From contig NZ_JBBKTU010000001.1 of the NCBI RefSeq assembly GCF_037892605.1, forward strand, positions 682,001 through 746,000: a stretch of DNA of 64,000 nt, read 5' to 3'. This DNA is from Lacibacter sp. H407 (GTDB lineage: Bacteria > Bacteroidota > Bacteroidia > Chitinophagales > Chitinophagaceae). Each line of letters begins with the position of its first letter. Positions within the stretch are counted from its first letter, which is position 1. Positions 1 through 7,142 of the stretch are shown here, in pieces. The translations under genes and the position numbers were made by a program. The notes below the pieces were generated by a model that was not told the origin of the DNA, did not search any database, and saw only the letters and a program-made list of their open reading frames with translations.

Positions 1-2
1 GC

Positions 3-125
3 CTTTCCATTTGCAAACACATTATTGAAGCACACGGACAAACCATGCATGTACGCAGCACATTGGATGTAGGCACCACTTTCGGATTTACATTACAGGG
101 CCGAATGGAAAAAGAAGAAGCATAA
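3..125 (+). CDS. Sensor histidine kinase, C-terminal tail (partial)
   Basis: Only the last 40 codons lie in the window. The translated tail reads LSICKHIIEAHG, then a GTTFGF motif, and ends in a charged tail (MEKEEA). This is the end of a HATPase_c domain just after the G2 box of a two-component sensor kinase. The gene stops at 125 and the 5' end lies upstream of the window. It is next to a phosphate-uptake island whose control region carries PhoB/PhoP-like repeats, so PhoR is an attractive identity. That is inference from position only; the sensing domain is not visible. Confidence 0.8.
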   Translation, partial: LSICKHIIEAHGQTMHVRSTLDVGTTFGFTLQGRMEKEEA

Positions 126-136
126 CTGCACTTTCC

Positions 137-171
137 AAAATAAAAAGGCCGTTCTGAAGAATCAGTACGGC
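137..171 (-). terminator. Putative intrinsic terminator, minus strand
   Basis: A hairpin at 148-171 pairs GCCGTTCTGA with TCAGTACGGC (one T-T mismatch, AGAA loop). Read on the minus strand it is followed by CTTTTTATTTT. It could act as a second, downstream stop for leftward transcription from the lipoprotein gene that ends at 488. Confidence 0.5.
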
Positions 172-311
172 GTAGTTCCCAGTCAAGTCATGAGAAAAAA
201 TGAACCCTCGATTGTTTAAAACTGCTAAACGATAAGTTTTTTTACTGCGCTGTAAAGATGTGGTTGCTGTTTTACCAAATGATGATGGAAATATGTTGGA
301 ATTGTTATTTC

Positions 312-344
312 AAAAAAGCTGATAGCTACAAGCTATCAGCTTTT
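312..344. terminator. Perfect 12-bp hairpin, probable bidirectional terminator
   Basis: AAGCTGATAGCT (316-327) and AGCTATCAGCTT (331-342) pair perfectly around a 3-base loop. The stem is flanked by A residues on the left and T residues on the right, so it can stop transcription in both directions between the kinase and the convergent lipoprotein gene. Confidence 0.65.
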
Positions 345-402
345 AGTAATACATTCCCGGCTATCAATCTGTTTTTACCTGCATTTAAAAGCTAAGGGCT
401 CC

Positions 403-433
403 AAATAAAAAAGCCCCCCGGGAACGGGAGGCT
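403..433 (-). terminator. Intrinsic terminator of the lipoprotein gene
   Basis: On the minus strand a stem of AGCCTCCCG with CGGGGGGCT is followed by TTTTTTATTT. It lies 55 bases beyond the stop codon of the TonB receptor/lipoprotein operon. Together with the hairpins at 148-171 and 316-342 it fills the otherwise gene-free stretch 126-487, where no further gene is seen. Confidence 0.75.
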
Positions 434-487
434 GAATAGAGGATACTTGCTTAAGGAAAATCTTTGAACTCTTTCGAGTATAATATT

Positions 488-1858
488 TTAGTACACGTTT
501 GTTTGTGGTGTAAAGCTTGTCCAGCCTTGCATCCAGTTCGTTGTTCCAAATGCACCAACATAAGTAGTAGTTGTAAAGCCACTTAAACCAAAGAAGCTTG
601 CACCGGTCAACGCAGGACTACCGGCTTTTGGTAAAAAGTTTGGAGCAGTAAGATTGAATGGATTCTCCAACATTACATCATTAGCAGATGCGTATGTTTT
701 ACAGCTATCGACACCTTCTGCTTTTGTTTTAACTGTTGCTGCATTGATCAATGAAGTACTGCTTACTTTATATGGTTCAACAACTCCATGTACAAGGTTA
801 TGACGGAAACTTGAACGCCCATCAATGTAAGCTGCAGCAGTTGAATCACTTTCAAACTGGAAGCCGGCATCCATGTAACCAATCAAGATAGAATTGGTCA
901 ATGAGAATTGTGTAGAACGACGGAAACGTGTAGTAAAATTGTGATTAGCTAATGTTCCATCAGCACCGTTTGGACCAACAAAAGTAAAGTTGCTTAACTG
1001 AGGACGTGTACGTGGTCCGGCAACCGTACCTGCACCATCATTATCACACTCAATACCATTGCCTGCATCGCCACCATCAACAAACTTCGGATCACGAAGT
1101 GAAACGGCAAACTGGATACGACCATTGTAGCCAAAGTCGAAATCAAAATCATCATCGGCTGTTGCAAATGCAATCAGGTTTTTGCAATTTACGGTACCGC
1201 CAAAAAATTCATATGAATCATCATTACCGTACGATACCTGAATGTTTTCAATCACTGTGCCGTTACCTACGCCACCTAAGGTTAAGCCATTTATCTCAGA
1301 GTTAGGATCGGCTGCAATACCTGCAAACTCGATACGTACATAGCGAAGAATACCGCTGTTATCGTTCGCAATACTTCCACCGTACACCGCATTTACACCA
1401 CCTTCGATGATGGGAGTGGTTGATCGGTTTGTTGGAGCATTCCCTAAAAGAATGATACCACCCCAATCGCCCGGCTTACGTTGACCAGGTACTTTGCCTG
1501 ATGTAAAGATGATGGGTTCGCTTGCAGTACCATCAGCGATCAAACGTGAATTCTGCTCTACAATAATGGCTCCTTTATTTACTGTATCGCTTAAAATGAT
1601 AGACCCTGCTGCAATGGTTAACCGGGCTCTGTCGTTTACATACACATATCCTTTTAATGTGTATTTGCCTTTTGGCAGTTCCACATTCTCATTGATACTT
1701 CCGCTGATCACTTTTGAGCTGATGATGCGATCCTGCAATGTTGTGCCAACAGGCGTTGTAGAACCATTGTTCACAGTAGAATCATCAATGTTTACTTTAA
1801 TACAGGCAGTAAAACTTACCGTAACTGCTGCAGCCAATGTCCATAAAAGCTGTTTCAT
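488..1858 (-). CDS. Outer-membrane lipoprotein paired with a TonB receptor
   Basis: A 456-residue lipoprotein with a signal peptide ending in a lipobox (Cys19). The body is rich in G, N and D and has parallel-beta-helix-like periodicity (for example LTIAAGSIILSD, then NSRLIADGTASEPIIF, then GGIILLGNAP). Proteins of this kind are widespread in Bacteroidota and usually sit directly after a TonB-dependent receptor, as here, where a 35-base gap separates it from the receptor gene. By analogy it is a surface-exposed accessory or substrate-capturing partner of that receptor. Its placement next to a phosphate porin, DUF47 and PiT genes suggests a role in acquiring phosphate or a phosphorylated compound. 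The substrate itself cannot be read from the sequence. Confidence 0.75.
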   Translation of the reverse strand: MKQLLWTLAAAVTVSFTACIKVNIDDSTVNNGSTTPVGTTLQDRIISSKVISGSINENVELPKGKYTLKGYVYVNDRARLTIAAGSIILSDTVNKGAIIVEQNSRLIADGTASEPIIFTSGKVPGQRKPGDWGGIILLGNAPTNRSTTPIIEGGVNAVYGGSIANDNSGILRYVRIEFAGIAADPNSEINGLTLGGVGNGTVIENIQVSYGNDDSYEFFGGTVNCKNLIAFATADDDFDFDFGYNGRIQFAVSLRDPKFVDGGDAGNGIECDNDGAGTVAGPRTRPQLSNFTFVGPNGADGTLANHNFTTRFRRSTQFSLTNSILIGYMDAGFQFESDSTAAAYIDGRSSFRHNLVHGVVEPYKVSSTSLINAATVKTKAEGVDSCKTYASANDVMLENPFNLTAPNFLPKAGSPALTGASFFGLSGFTTTTYVGAFGTTNWMQGWTSFTPQTNVY

Positions 1859-1893
1859 AATCTATTTTTAATATTTATTTGTTTGTTGATGGT

Positions 1894-4707
1894 TTACTTT
1901 CCTTTTAAATCAAAATCATATGTAAAGGCTACTGTAATGGTAGTGCCCGGTGTGTAAGAACTGAATGCTTTATCAATTCCTTTGTTGTATGCTTTTGCTG
2001 CATTTCTGTTCTCGTAAGTTTGAATAGGTTGATTTAGAATATCACTCACTGTTAAACGAACTTCTCCTTTTGTCTTTAATACTTTTTGTGAAAGCTGGAA
2101 ATCAAGAAGATCTCTTGGTCGCTCATAGATATCACCAAAATCTGCATTACCTACCAATGCTAAACGTTGTCCGATCTTGTTATATAATAACGAAACGCCG
2201 GTACCGCCTTTTGAATCGTATTGAAATCCTGCGTTCACGAGATAAGGTGATTGGCCTTGCAACGGACGGATTGTAGCAGGCAATGGATTACCTGATGGAT
2301 CTGTATTTCCCAGCAATACTTCAGAGAAAATCACCGATACATTACCAGACAGAAAGAAGCGTTCTAACCATTCGCTTGACTTAGATAGAAATGAAAGATT
2401 CTTGCGTATCTCAAACTCAGTACCATATAAATCGGCACTAACAGCATTCTGGAATTCGTATTGACGGCGTGTGGCTACACTACCACTATTCAAACGCAAT
2501 TCAATTGGATCAGTAAATTGTTTATAGAAAGCTGCAACAGAAATTACTTCACCGGCTTTGGGATACCACTCAAAACGAACATCAGCGTTGAGGATACTGC
2601 TTCGCTTCAAGTCAGGTGTACCTGCCGTTGAAGCAATGGTTTCAAAATCAAAGAATGTAAATGGTGCAATTTCACGGAACTCAGGTCTTGCTACTGTACG
2701 TGAACCGGCAATGCGGATATTTGCTCTGCTTGCAGGACTGTATGTTAAATTGAATGATGGAAGGAAATCAATTTTTTCTGTGTTTATAATGATCGCCTTA
2801 TCTGTTCCCGGAAGTTGCGATTTGAGGAACTGCTGAAAACTTTCAACACGTGAACCCCACACCAAACGCCATTTGTCAGAAATTTTATTATCAAACATCA
2901 GGAACCCTGCATTTAGAGCAGAAATACCATAATATTTATCCTGTGGGTTTTGCAACGCAGTGATCATTTCAAATCCACCGTTCTTGATAAAGTTGTCACG
3001 GGCAAAAATGCGGTCGAAAGGTTGCGTAAGCAAACTTGCATCACTTGGTTCACTAAAACCAAAGATCGTTGCTCTGAAATCTCTGAAGCGTACCAACGCA
3101 TTACCACCTGCTTTGATGGTTTGCTTTTGTTTACCAATGTCAAATGTATAAGCCAGTGACACATTATAACCTGCTGCGTGATCACTTAAGCTGCTGAAGA
3201 AACGATTGGTATTGTTTCCACGAAGGTTGGCGCTGAACGGATCATTGGAACCGAGACTGCGACCATAAGTGAGTACACGTAAATCGGGTTGCTCTTTACT
3301 GTTGTATGAATAGTTGATGTTCCAGGTAGCTTTCAGGTTACGCCAGAATGTGTGCGCACCTTCTAACTGAGAAGATAATAAACTGCGTTGATTCAATACC
3401 GATGAACGCAAGCGTACATCTTGCAGATTCTCTGTATTCGGACCTTCACGACGGTAGTAATTATCTTCATACAACTGGTTGAATAAATTCTTGAACGCTA
3501 CTTTATGATTACGTTTTGTCCAGGCAAAATTGGCAATGGCTCCAACAGTTGTGCTGTATTTATTTTGCTGATCTGCATAACTAAAGAATGCCTGCTGTCC
3601 ATCTTTTTCAAACAACTCTTTTGTAGCGTTGTAAATAAGCTTTGAATTACGGTATGTAACACCAATTACAGAACCAAAAGCACCACCTTTTTCACTGCGT
3701 ACTGCATTGGCCCATGTAAGATTGTATGATTGAACAGGACCTGCAACGGAAGTTTGTTCGGCCCAAACATCATCACGAAAGTCAGCAGATATCTGACGAC
3801 GTTCTTCTGCCGGCAATGTATTGTAAACACCATACTTCATTGGATAAGAAGAAGGAATACTTCTTCTGTCATCAAAACCTAAGTAATCAGTTGAACCACG
3901 TTCGTTGCTTACAAAATCCTGAAATGCTGATTGCGTATTGAAACCAAAGCCAACACCAAATGCCAGCGAATTTTTTGTTGGAATATCTTTTGTGTTGATT
4001 TGCACCAACCCACCTGCAAACTCACCTGTTAGATCAGGCGTTGCAGTTTTGTTGATGATGATATTATCGATGAGTGCTGAAGGAATTACATCGAATGAAA
4101 ATGCTTTTTTATCCGGCTCGGATGATGGTAACTGTGCACCATTGATGAGTGCCTGGTTATAACGATCGCCCAAACCACGTACAATTACAAACTTATTATC
4201 CTGAATAGATGCACCACTTACACGCTTCAACACTTCGCCTGTATTTTTATCGGGTGTACGACGGATGAAATCTGCCGACAAACCACTTGATAACGATGTG
4301 TTGTTCCGCTGAAAACTTAACAACCCAGATGTGTTCTCTCTGCGTGCAGTACTACGGATAATAATTTCTGTTCCTTCTTTTGCAGCAACATCCATTAAAA
4401 TGGTAAGCGTGTTGTCAATTTCATTTGCCTTTACTTCTACTTCATCCACGGCTTTGGTTTGAAAACCAACAGCGGTTACCGTGAATGTGTACTTCTTTCC
4501 CTGTTCTAACAAAACAGAGAAACGTCCTTCAACATCAGCAGCAAACGAGCGGTTGATTTCTGAAACAGAAATAGAAGCGCCCGGTATAGGTTCGTTTTTT
4601 TGGTTGAGCACACGGCCGTTAATGCGAATAGATTGTGCAGCTGAAGACAGGGTAATTAGTAACAGAGAAAGGAGATAAAATAGTTTCCTCAAGTTTTTCC
4701 TTTGCAT
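1894..4707 (-). CDS. TonB-dependent outer-membrane receptor (CarboxypepD_reg type)
   Basis: About 937 residues. A signal peptide ends at SSAAQ and is followed by a carboxypeptidase-regulatory-like beta domain (INGRVLNQKNEPIPGASISV), a plug domain (from about residue 130, with the RGLGDRYNQALINGAQLP segment) and a 22-strand-type barrel. The reading frame can be extended to a TTG at 4728, but that codon overlaps the probable -7 element, so ATG 4707 is preferred. It is first in an operon with the lipoprotein gene. The promoter lies 14 bases beyond a six-unit array of 7-bp repeats at 4743-4804, so induction by a PhoB/PhoP-type regulator under phosphate limitation is likely. The cargo is unknown; phosphate esters or other phosphorus compounds are the best guess. 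Confidence 0.88.
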   Translation of the reverse strand: MQRKNLRKLFYLLSLLLITLSSAAQSIRINGRVLNQKNEPIPGASISVSEINRSFAADVEGRFSVLLEQGKKYTFTVTAVGFQTKAVDEVEVKANEIDNTLTILMDVAAKEGTEIIIRSTARRENTSGLLSFQRNNTSLSSGLSADFIRRTPDKNTGEVLKRVSGASIQDNKFVIVRGLGDRYNQALINGAQLPSSEPDKKAFSFDVIPSALIDNIIINKTATPDLTGEFAGGLVQINTKDIPTKNSLAFGVGFGFNTQSAFQDFVSNERGSTDYLGFDDRRSIPSSYPMKYGVYNTLPAEERRQISADFRDDVWAEQTSVAGPVQSYNLTWANAVRSEKGGAFGSVIGVTYRNSKLIYNATKELFEKDGQQAFFSYADQQNKYSTTVGAIANFAWTKRNHKVAFKNLFNQLYEDNYYRREGPNTENLQDVRLRSSVLNQRSLLSSQLEGAHTFWRNLKATWNINYSYNSKEQPDLRVLTYGRSLGSNDPFSANLRGNNTNRFFSSLSDHAAGYNVSLAYTFDIGKQKQTIKAGGNALVRFRDFRATIFGFSEPSDASLLTQPFDRIFARDNFIKNGGFEMITALQNPQDKYYGISALNAGFLMFDNKISDKWRLVWGSRVESFQQFLKSQLPGTDKAIIINTEKIDFLPSFNLTYSPASRANIRIAGSRTVARPEFREIAPFTFFDFETIASTAGTPDLKRSSILNADVRFEWYPKAGEVISVAAFYKQFTDPIELRLNSGSVATRRQYEFQNAVSADLYGTEFEIRKNLSFLSKSSEWLERFFLSGNVSVIFSEVLLGNTDPSGNPLPATIRPLQGQSPYLVNAGFQYDSKGGTGVSLLYNKIGQRLALVGNADFGDIYERPRDLLDFQLSQKVLKTKGEVRLTVSDILNQPIQTYENRNAAKAYNKGIDKAFSSYTPGTTITVAFTYDFDLKGK

Positions 4708-4725
4708 AGTATCAATTTGATGCCG

Positions 4726-4733
4726 CAAAGGAA
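4726..4733 (-). promoter_or_regulatory. Probable -7 element of the TonB receptor promoter
   Basis: The minus strand reads TTCCTTTGCGG here, resembling the Bacteroidota -7 box (TAnnTTTG) at the TTTG core. It lies 14 bases from the last operator repeat and about 20 bases from ATG 4707. The same 14-base spacing occurs at the rightward promoter near 4960. Confidence 0.5.
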
Positions 4734-4742
4734 CCCTTGCTA

Positions 4743-4804
4743 TGTTACCCCAAAGTGAAGAGCGTGTTAAGGAAACATTACCTGCATATTAAGCCAATGT
4801 TAAC
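4743..4804 (-). promoter_or_regulatory. Pho-box-like operator array, six units of 11-bp period
   Basis: Read on the minus strand, 7-bp units recur every 11 bases: GTTAACA (4798-4804), CTTAATA (4787-4793), GGTAATG (4776-4782), CTTAACA (4765-4771), a degenerate CTTCACT (4754-4760) and GGTAACA (4743-4749), with 4-base spacers. The 7+4 architecture matches PhoB boxes, and the TTAACA core matches the Bacillus PhoP repeat. The array ends 14 bases before the -7 element of the TonB receptor gene, the usual place for an activator. The repeats are directly visible; the identity of the bound regulator is inferred. Confidence 0.75.
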
Positions 4805-4906
4805 GACGGAAGAAAAAACCCGTTGAATCAGTTTATCGGATGCTTGCATATGATTAAAAGAATGATCTGCATAACTGTTTTTGCTCGGAACAGGCACATA
4901 TGGAAA

Positions 4907-4946
4907 ATTAATATACAGTTAACCGCAGGGTAACAATTGGGTAACA
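4907..4946 (+). promoter_or_regulatory. Pho-box-like operator array, four units
   Basis: Plus-strand units at exact 11-base steps: ATTAATA (4907-4913), GTTAACC (4918-4924), GGTAACA (4929-4935) and GGTAACA (4940-4946). The last unit ends 14 bases before TTTG at 4960-4963, the same spacing as in the divergent TonB array. This implies a rightward Pho-type promoter well upstream of the porin gene. Confidence 0.72.
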
Positions 4947-4955
4947 TAGAACTGA

Positions 4956-4963
4956 AACATTTG
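4956..4963 (+). promoter_or_regulatory. Probable -7 element P1 (rightward)
   Basis: AACATTTG is followed by CGCT. It matches TAnnTTTG except at the first base and shares the TTTGCGCT string with the porin-proximal promoter at 5140-5147. Transcription would begin near 4968. Confidence 0.45.
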
Positions 4964-4967
4964 CGCT

Positions 4968-5085
4968 TCCCGGTTAAGAATGAATAAGACATTATTCTGA
5001 TTAACAGGCATTCATACAGCCTCAAGATAAGGCATATATTATCTTTTAATTGCAACGCCCTGCCTTTCCTGGCGGGGCTTTTGGT
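4968..5085 (+). ncRNA. Candidate Pho-controlled small RNA or attenuated leader
   Basis: The segment runs from the likely start of promoter P1 to a terminator hairpin at 5057-5082, about 118 bases, with no credible coding frame. A local hairpin pairs AGAAT/ATTCT and AAT/ATT near 4977-5000. Bases 5037-5054 are a perfect 18-base complement of 5151-5168, which is the short leader of the porin mRNA. The segment could therefore be a trans-acting RNA on the porin leader, or the 5' part of a longer leader that masks the porin start region when the terminator is read through. Expression is not shown by sequence. Confidence 0.38.
5057..5082 (+). terminator. Intrinsic terminator upstream of the porin gene
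   Basis: GCCCTGCC (5057-5064) pairs with GGCGGGGC (5071-5078) with one G-U pair and a 6-base loop, followed by TTTT. It precedes the porin-proximal Pho box, so it would end or attenuate transcripts from promoter P1 rather than those from P2. Confidence 0.6.
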
Positions 5086-5089
5086 TAGA

Positions 5090-5147
5090 GTTAACAATTT
5101 GGTAATACGCATAACCCGTATGCCAATGCCCGTTTTCTACACCTTTG
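5090..5147 (+). promoter_or_regulatory. Porin promoter P2 with a two-unit Pho-box-like site
   Basis: GTTAACA (5090-5096) and GGTAATA (5101-5107) are 11 bases apart. CACCTTTG at 5140-5147 is a plausible -7 element followed by GCGCTGCA, which would place the start near 5152 and give a leader of about 20 bases. The box-to-promoter spacing (37 bases) is longer than the 14 bases at the other two arrays. Confidence 0.55.
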
Positions 5148-5171
5148 CGCTGCAATTAAAAGATAATACCA

Positions 5172-6392
5172 TTGAGAACAATCGTAGGGGCTATGATTGT
5201 CGTACTATTATTCATTTCGGACAACCTCATGGCCCAAAACAATCAGCTCGACACAATTAGTACTTCCGCTAAGAAGAAGTGGTACGAAACCATTTCCTTA
5301 CGTGGTTACATGCAGGTTCGTTATAACCGCTTGTTAGAAACGAATGAAAACCTGAAATGTGAACAATGCGACAAATCATGGGGCGAAGGTGGTGGATTCG
5401 CCATTCGACGTGCACGACTTATCTTAAGTGGCAACCTCACAAAACAAATCTACTTCTACATTCAACCCGATTTTGGCAGCACCGTCGGAACATCACAAAA
5501 TGTATTCCAGCTACGTGATGCATATGTAGATGTTGCGTTCGATAAAAAAAGTGAGTTCAGAGTTCGTATTGGTCAAAGTAAAGTACCGTATGGTTTTGAG
5601 AATATGCAATCGAGTCAGAACCGTTTGCCGCTCGACCGGAACGATGCGATGAACAGCGCTGTATCGAACGAACGTGATCTGGGTGTATTCTTCTATTGGG
5701 CTCCTGCAAAAACAAGAGAACAGTATCCCGAGTTTATTAATGATAACAGAAAAGGATCAGGTGATTATGGTGTATTTGCATTTGGAGTATATAATGGTCA
5801 AACTGCGAACAAACCTGAGCAAAATAAAAAAGCTCATATTGTTTCAAGACTCAGCTATCCCTTCAAAATAAAAAACCAGACAATTGAACCGGCCATTCAG
5901 GCATATACCGGCCAATACGTGTTACCCACCGATGTGCGGACAGCCGGGGTTAAATCAGTAAAAAGTTTTGAATACAGAGATGAACGTGCCGCTGTAAGTT
6001 TTAACTTGTATCCCAATCCTATCGGTTTACTTACGGAATATAACTGGGGACGTGGCCCGCAATACAATCCGGTTAATGATTCCATTGAAGTAAAAAACCT
6101 GCGTGGTGGTTATGCTACACTCTATGGACGCATAAAAAGTAAAACAAAGAAAGACATGTTCTTTTTTCCATATACCCGTGTACAACAATATGAAGGTGGA
6201 AAAAAACATGAACTGGATGCAAGAAGTTACAATGTAAAAGAAATTGAAATGGGCGTTGAGTGGCAGATGAACCGCTTTTTTGAAATTACGGCTGCTTACA
6301 CTATTTCAAAGAGAAGATTCGAAGATTCTAAGTTGCGTGAAAATTACCAGCAGGGAAACTTGTTGCGATTACAGGCACAATTAAATTTTTAA
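5172..6392 (+). CDS. Phosphate-selective porin, OprP/OprO type
   Basis: A 406-residue outer-membrane porin. The TTG start gives a complete signal peptide (MRTIVGAMIVVLL, cleavage after MAQ); the next ATG at 5193 would remove its basic residue. The mature part begins with ISLRGYMQVRYNRL, then IRRARLILSGNL and the AYVDVAF and RIGQSKVPYGFENMQSS segments that are standard for the Porin_O_P family, and ends in a strand with terminal Phe. It is followed 18 bases later by a DUF47 gene and then by a PiT gene, giving a complete route for phosphate across both membranes. The short leader is the target of the inverted repeat described above and its promoter carries a Pho-like box. Confidence 0.9.
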   Translation: MRTIVGAMIVVLLFISDNLMAQNNQLDTISTSAKKKWYETISLRGYMQVRYNRLLETNENLKCEQCDKSWGEGGGFAIRRARLILSGNLTKQIYFYIQPDFGSTVGTSQNVFQLRDAYVDVAFDKKSEFRVRIGQSKVPYGFENMQSSQNRLPLDRNDAMNSAVSNERDLGVFFYWAPAKTREQYPEFINDNRKGSGDYGVFAFGVYNGQTANKPEQNKKAHIVSRLSYPFKIKNQTIEPAIQAYTGQYVLPTDVRTAGVKSVKSFEYRDERAAVSFNLYPNPIGLLTEYNWGRGPQYNPVNDSIEVKNLRGGYATLYGRIKSKTKKDMFFFPYTRVQQYEGGKKHELDARSYNVKEIEMGVEWQMNRFFEITAAYTISKRRFEDSKLRENYQQGNLLRLQAQLNF

Positions 6393-6410
6393 CATCATTA
6401 AATCAACCGT

Positions 6411-7061
6411 ATGTCAGTGATCAATTCGTTCATGAAATTCTTTCTGCCCAAGGATCGTATTTTTTATCAGTTGTTTGAAGAAGTATCTGTAACATCTTTA
6501 GAAATGGCAGTACTGCTTAAAAAGATGGTAAACGAACGTGAATTTGATGTACGGGCCGATATTATACGCCAGATCGAAGACCTGGAACATAAGAATGATG
6601 ATTTGACACACAAGATATTCACGGAGCTGAGCCGCAACTTTATTACTCCTTTCGATCGGGAAGATATTCACTATCTCGCCTCAGCAATGGACGATGTGGC
6701 GGATTATATTTTTGCGTCTGCTAAAAAGATCAACTTTTACCGTGTAGATCCACAACACGAAAGTTTCAGCAAAATGGCTGACCTGATTGTACAAGGTTGC
6801 GAAAACATTAAGATTGCTGTTACCGGTTTAAAGGATATGAAAAATATGCGCCAGATCACAGATGCATTGGTACGCATTAACAGCATCGAAAACCAGGCCG
6901 ATGATGTGTTTGATTACAGCATCGAACGCTTGTTTGCAACAGAGAATGATGCCAAAGAAGTAATCAAGAAAAGAGAAATTTATCAGGTAATGGAAATTGC
7001 AACCGATAAATGTGAAGATGCAGCGAATGTAATTGAATCTATTATTGTGAAATACGCATAA
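6411..7061 (+). CDS. DUF47 (PhoU-like) phosphate transport regulator
   Basis: A 216-residue, all-helical cytoplasmic protein with no membrane segment. It has the PhoU-like repeated helices with acidic pairs typical of DUF47 (EDLEHKNDDLTHKIFTEL and later SIENQADDVFDYSI, then EIATDKCEDAANVIESI). DUF47 proteins are nearly always encoded next to PiT transporters and modulate them. Here the gene sits between the porin and PiT genes in the same direction, so co-transcription is expected. Length and order are normal for Bacteroidota. Confidence 0.92.
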   Translation: MSVINSFMKFFLPKDRIFYQLFEEVSVTSLEMAVLLKKMVNEREFDVRADIIRQIEDLEHKNDDLTHKIFTELSRNFITPFDREDIHYLASAMDDVADYIFASAKKINFYRVDPQHESFSKMADLIVQGCENIKIAVTGLKDMKNMRQITDALVRINSIENQADDVFDYSIERLFATENDAKEVIKKREIYQVMEIATDKCEDAANVIESIIVKYA

Positions 7062-7062
7062 A

Positions 7063-7137
7063 CAATTTGAAAATGTAAAGCATGCAACAACTGCCGGCTT
7101 CATTTTCAAGTTTTCAAATTACTTCCTTTTCAAATTG
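7063..7137 (+). promoter_or_regulatory. Intercistronic segment with alternative hairpins
   Basis: CAATTTGAAAATG (7063-7075) can pair with CATTTTCAAG (7101-7110), with TTTTCAAATT (7111-7120) or with TTTTCAAATTG (7127-7137). The last pairing ends just before the PiT start codon at 7143. It may be an mRNA processing or translation-tuning element, or a duplication trace; there is no T-tract typical of a terminator. Confidence 0.35.
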
Positions 7138-7142
7138 ATCTA

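Larger units (their letters stand above)
5037..5168. repeat. 18-bp inverted repeat flanking the terminator and second Pho box
   Basis: TATTATCTTTTAATTGCA (5037-5054) and its exact reverse complement (5151-5168) are separated by 96 bases. Allowing one mismatch (5055/5150), pairing extends by three more base pairs to 5058/5147. The right arm covers nearly the whole expected leader of the porin mRNA just before the TTG start at 5172. Confidence 0.85.

Noticed and set aside
4828-5112. Minus-strand open frame of 94 codons in the phosphate control region
   Set aside because: It runs across the operator arrays, terminator and inverted repeat, shows no family features and has no plausible start signal.
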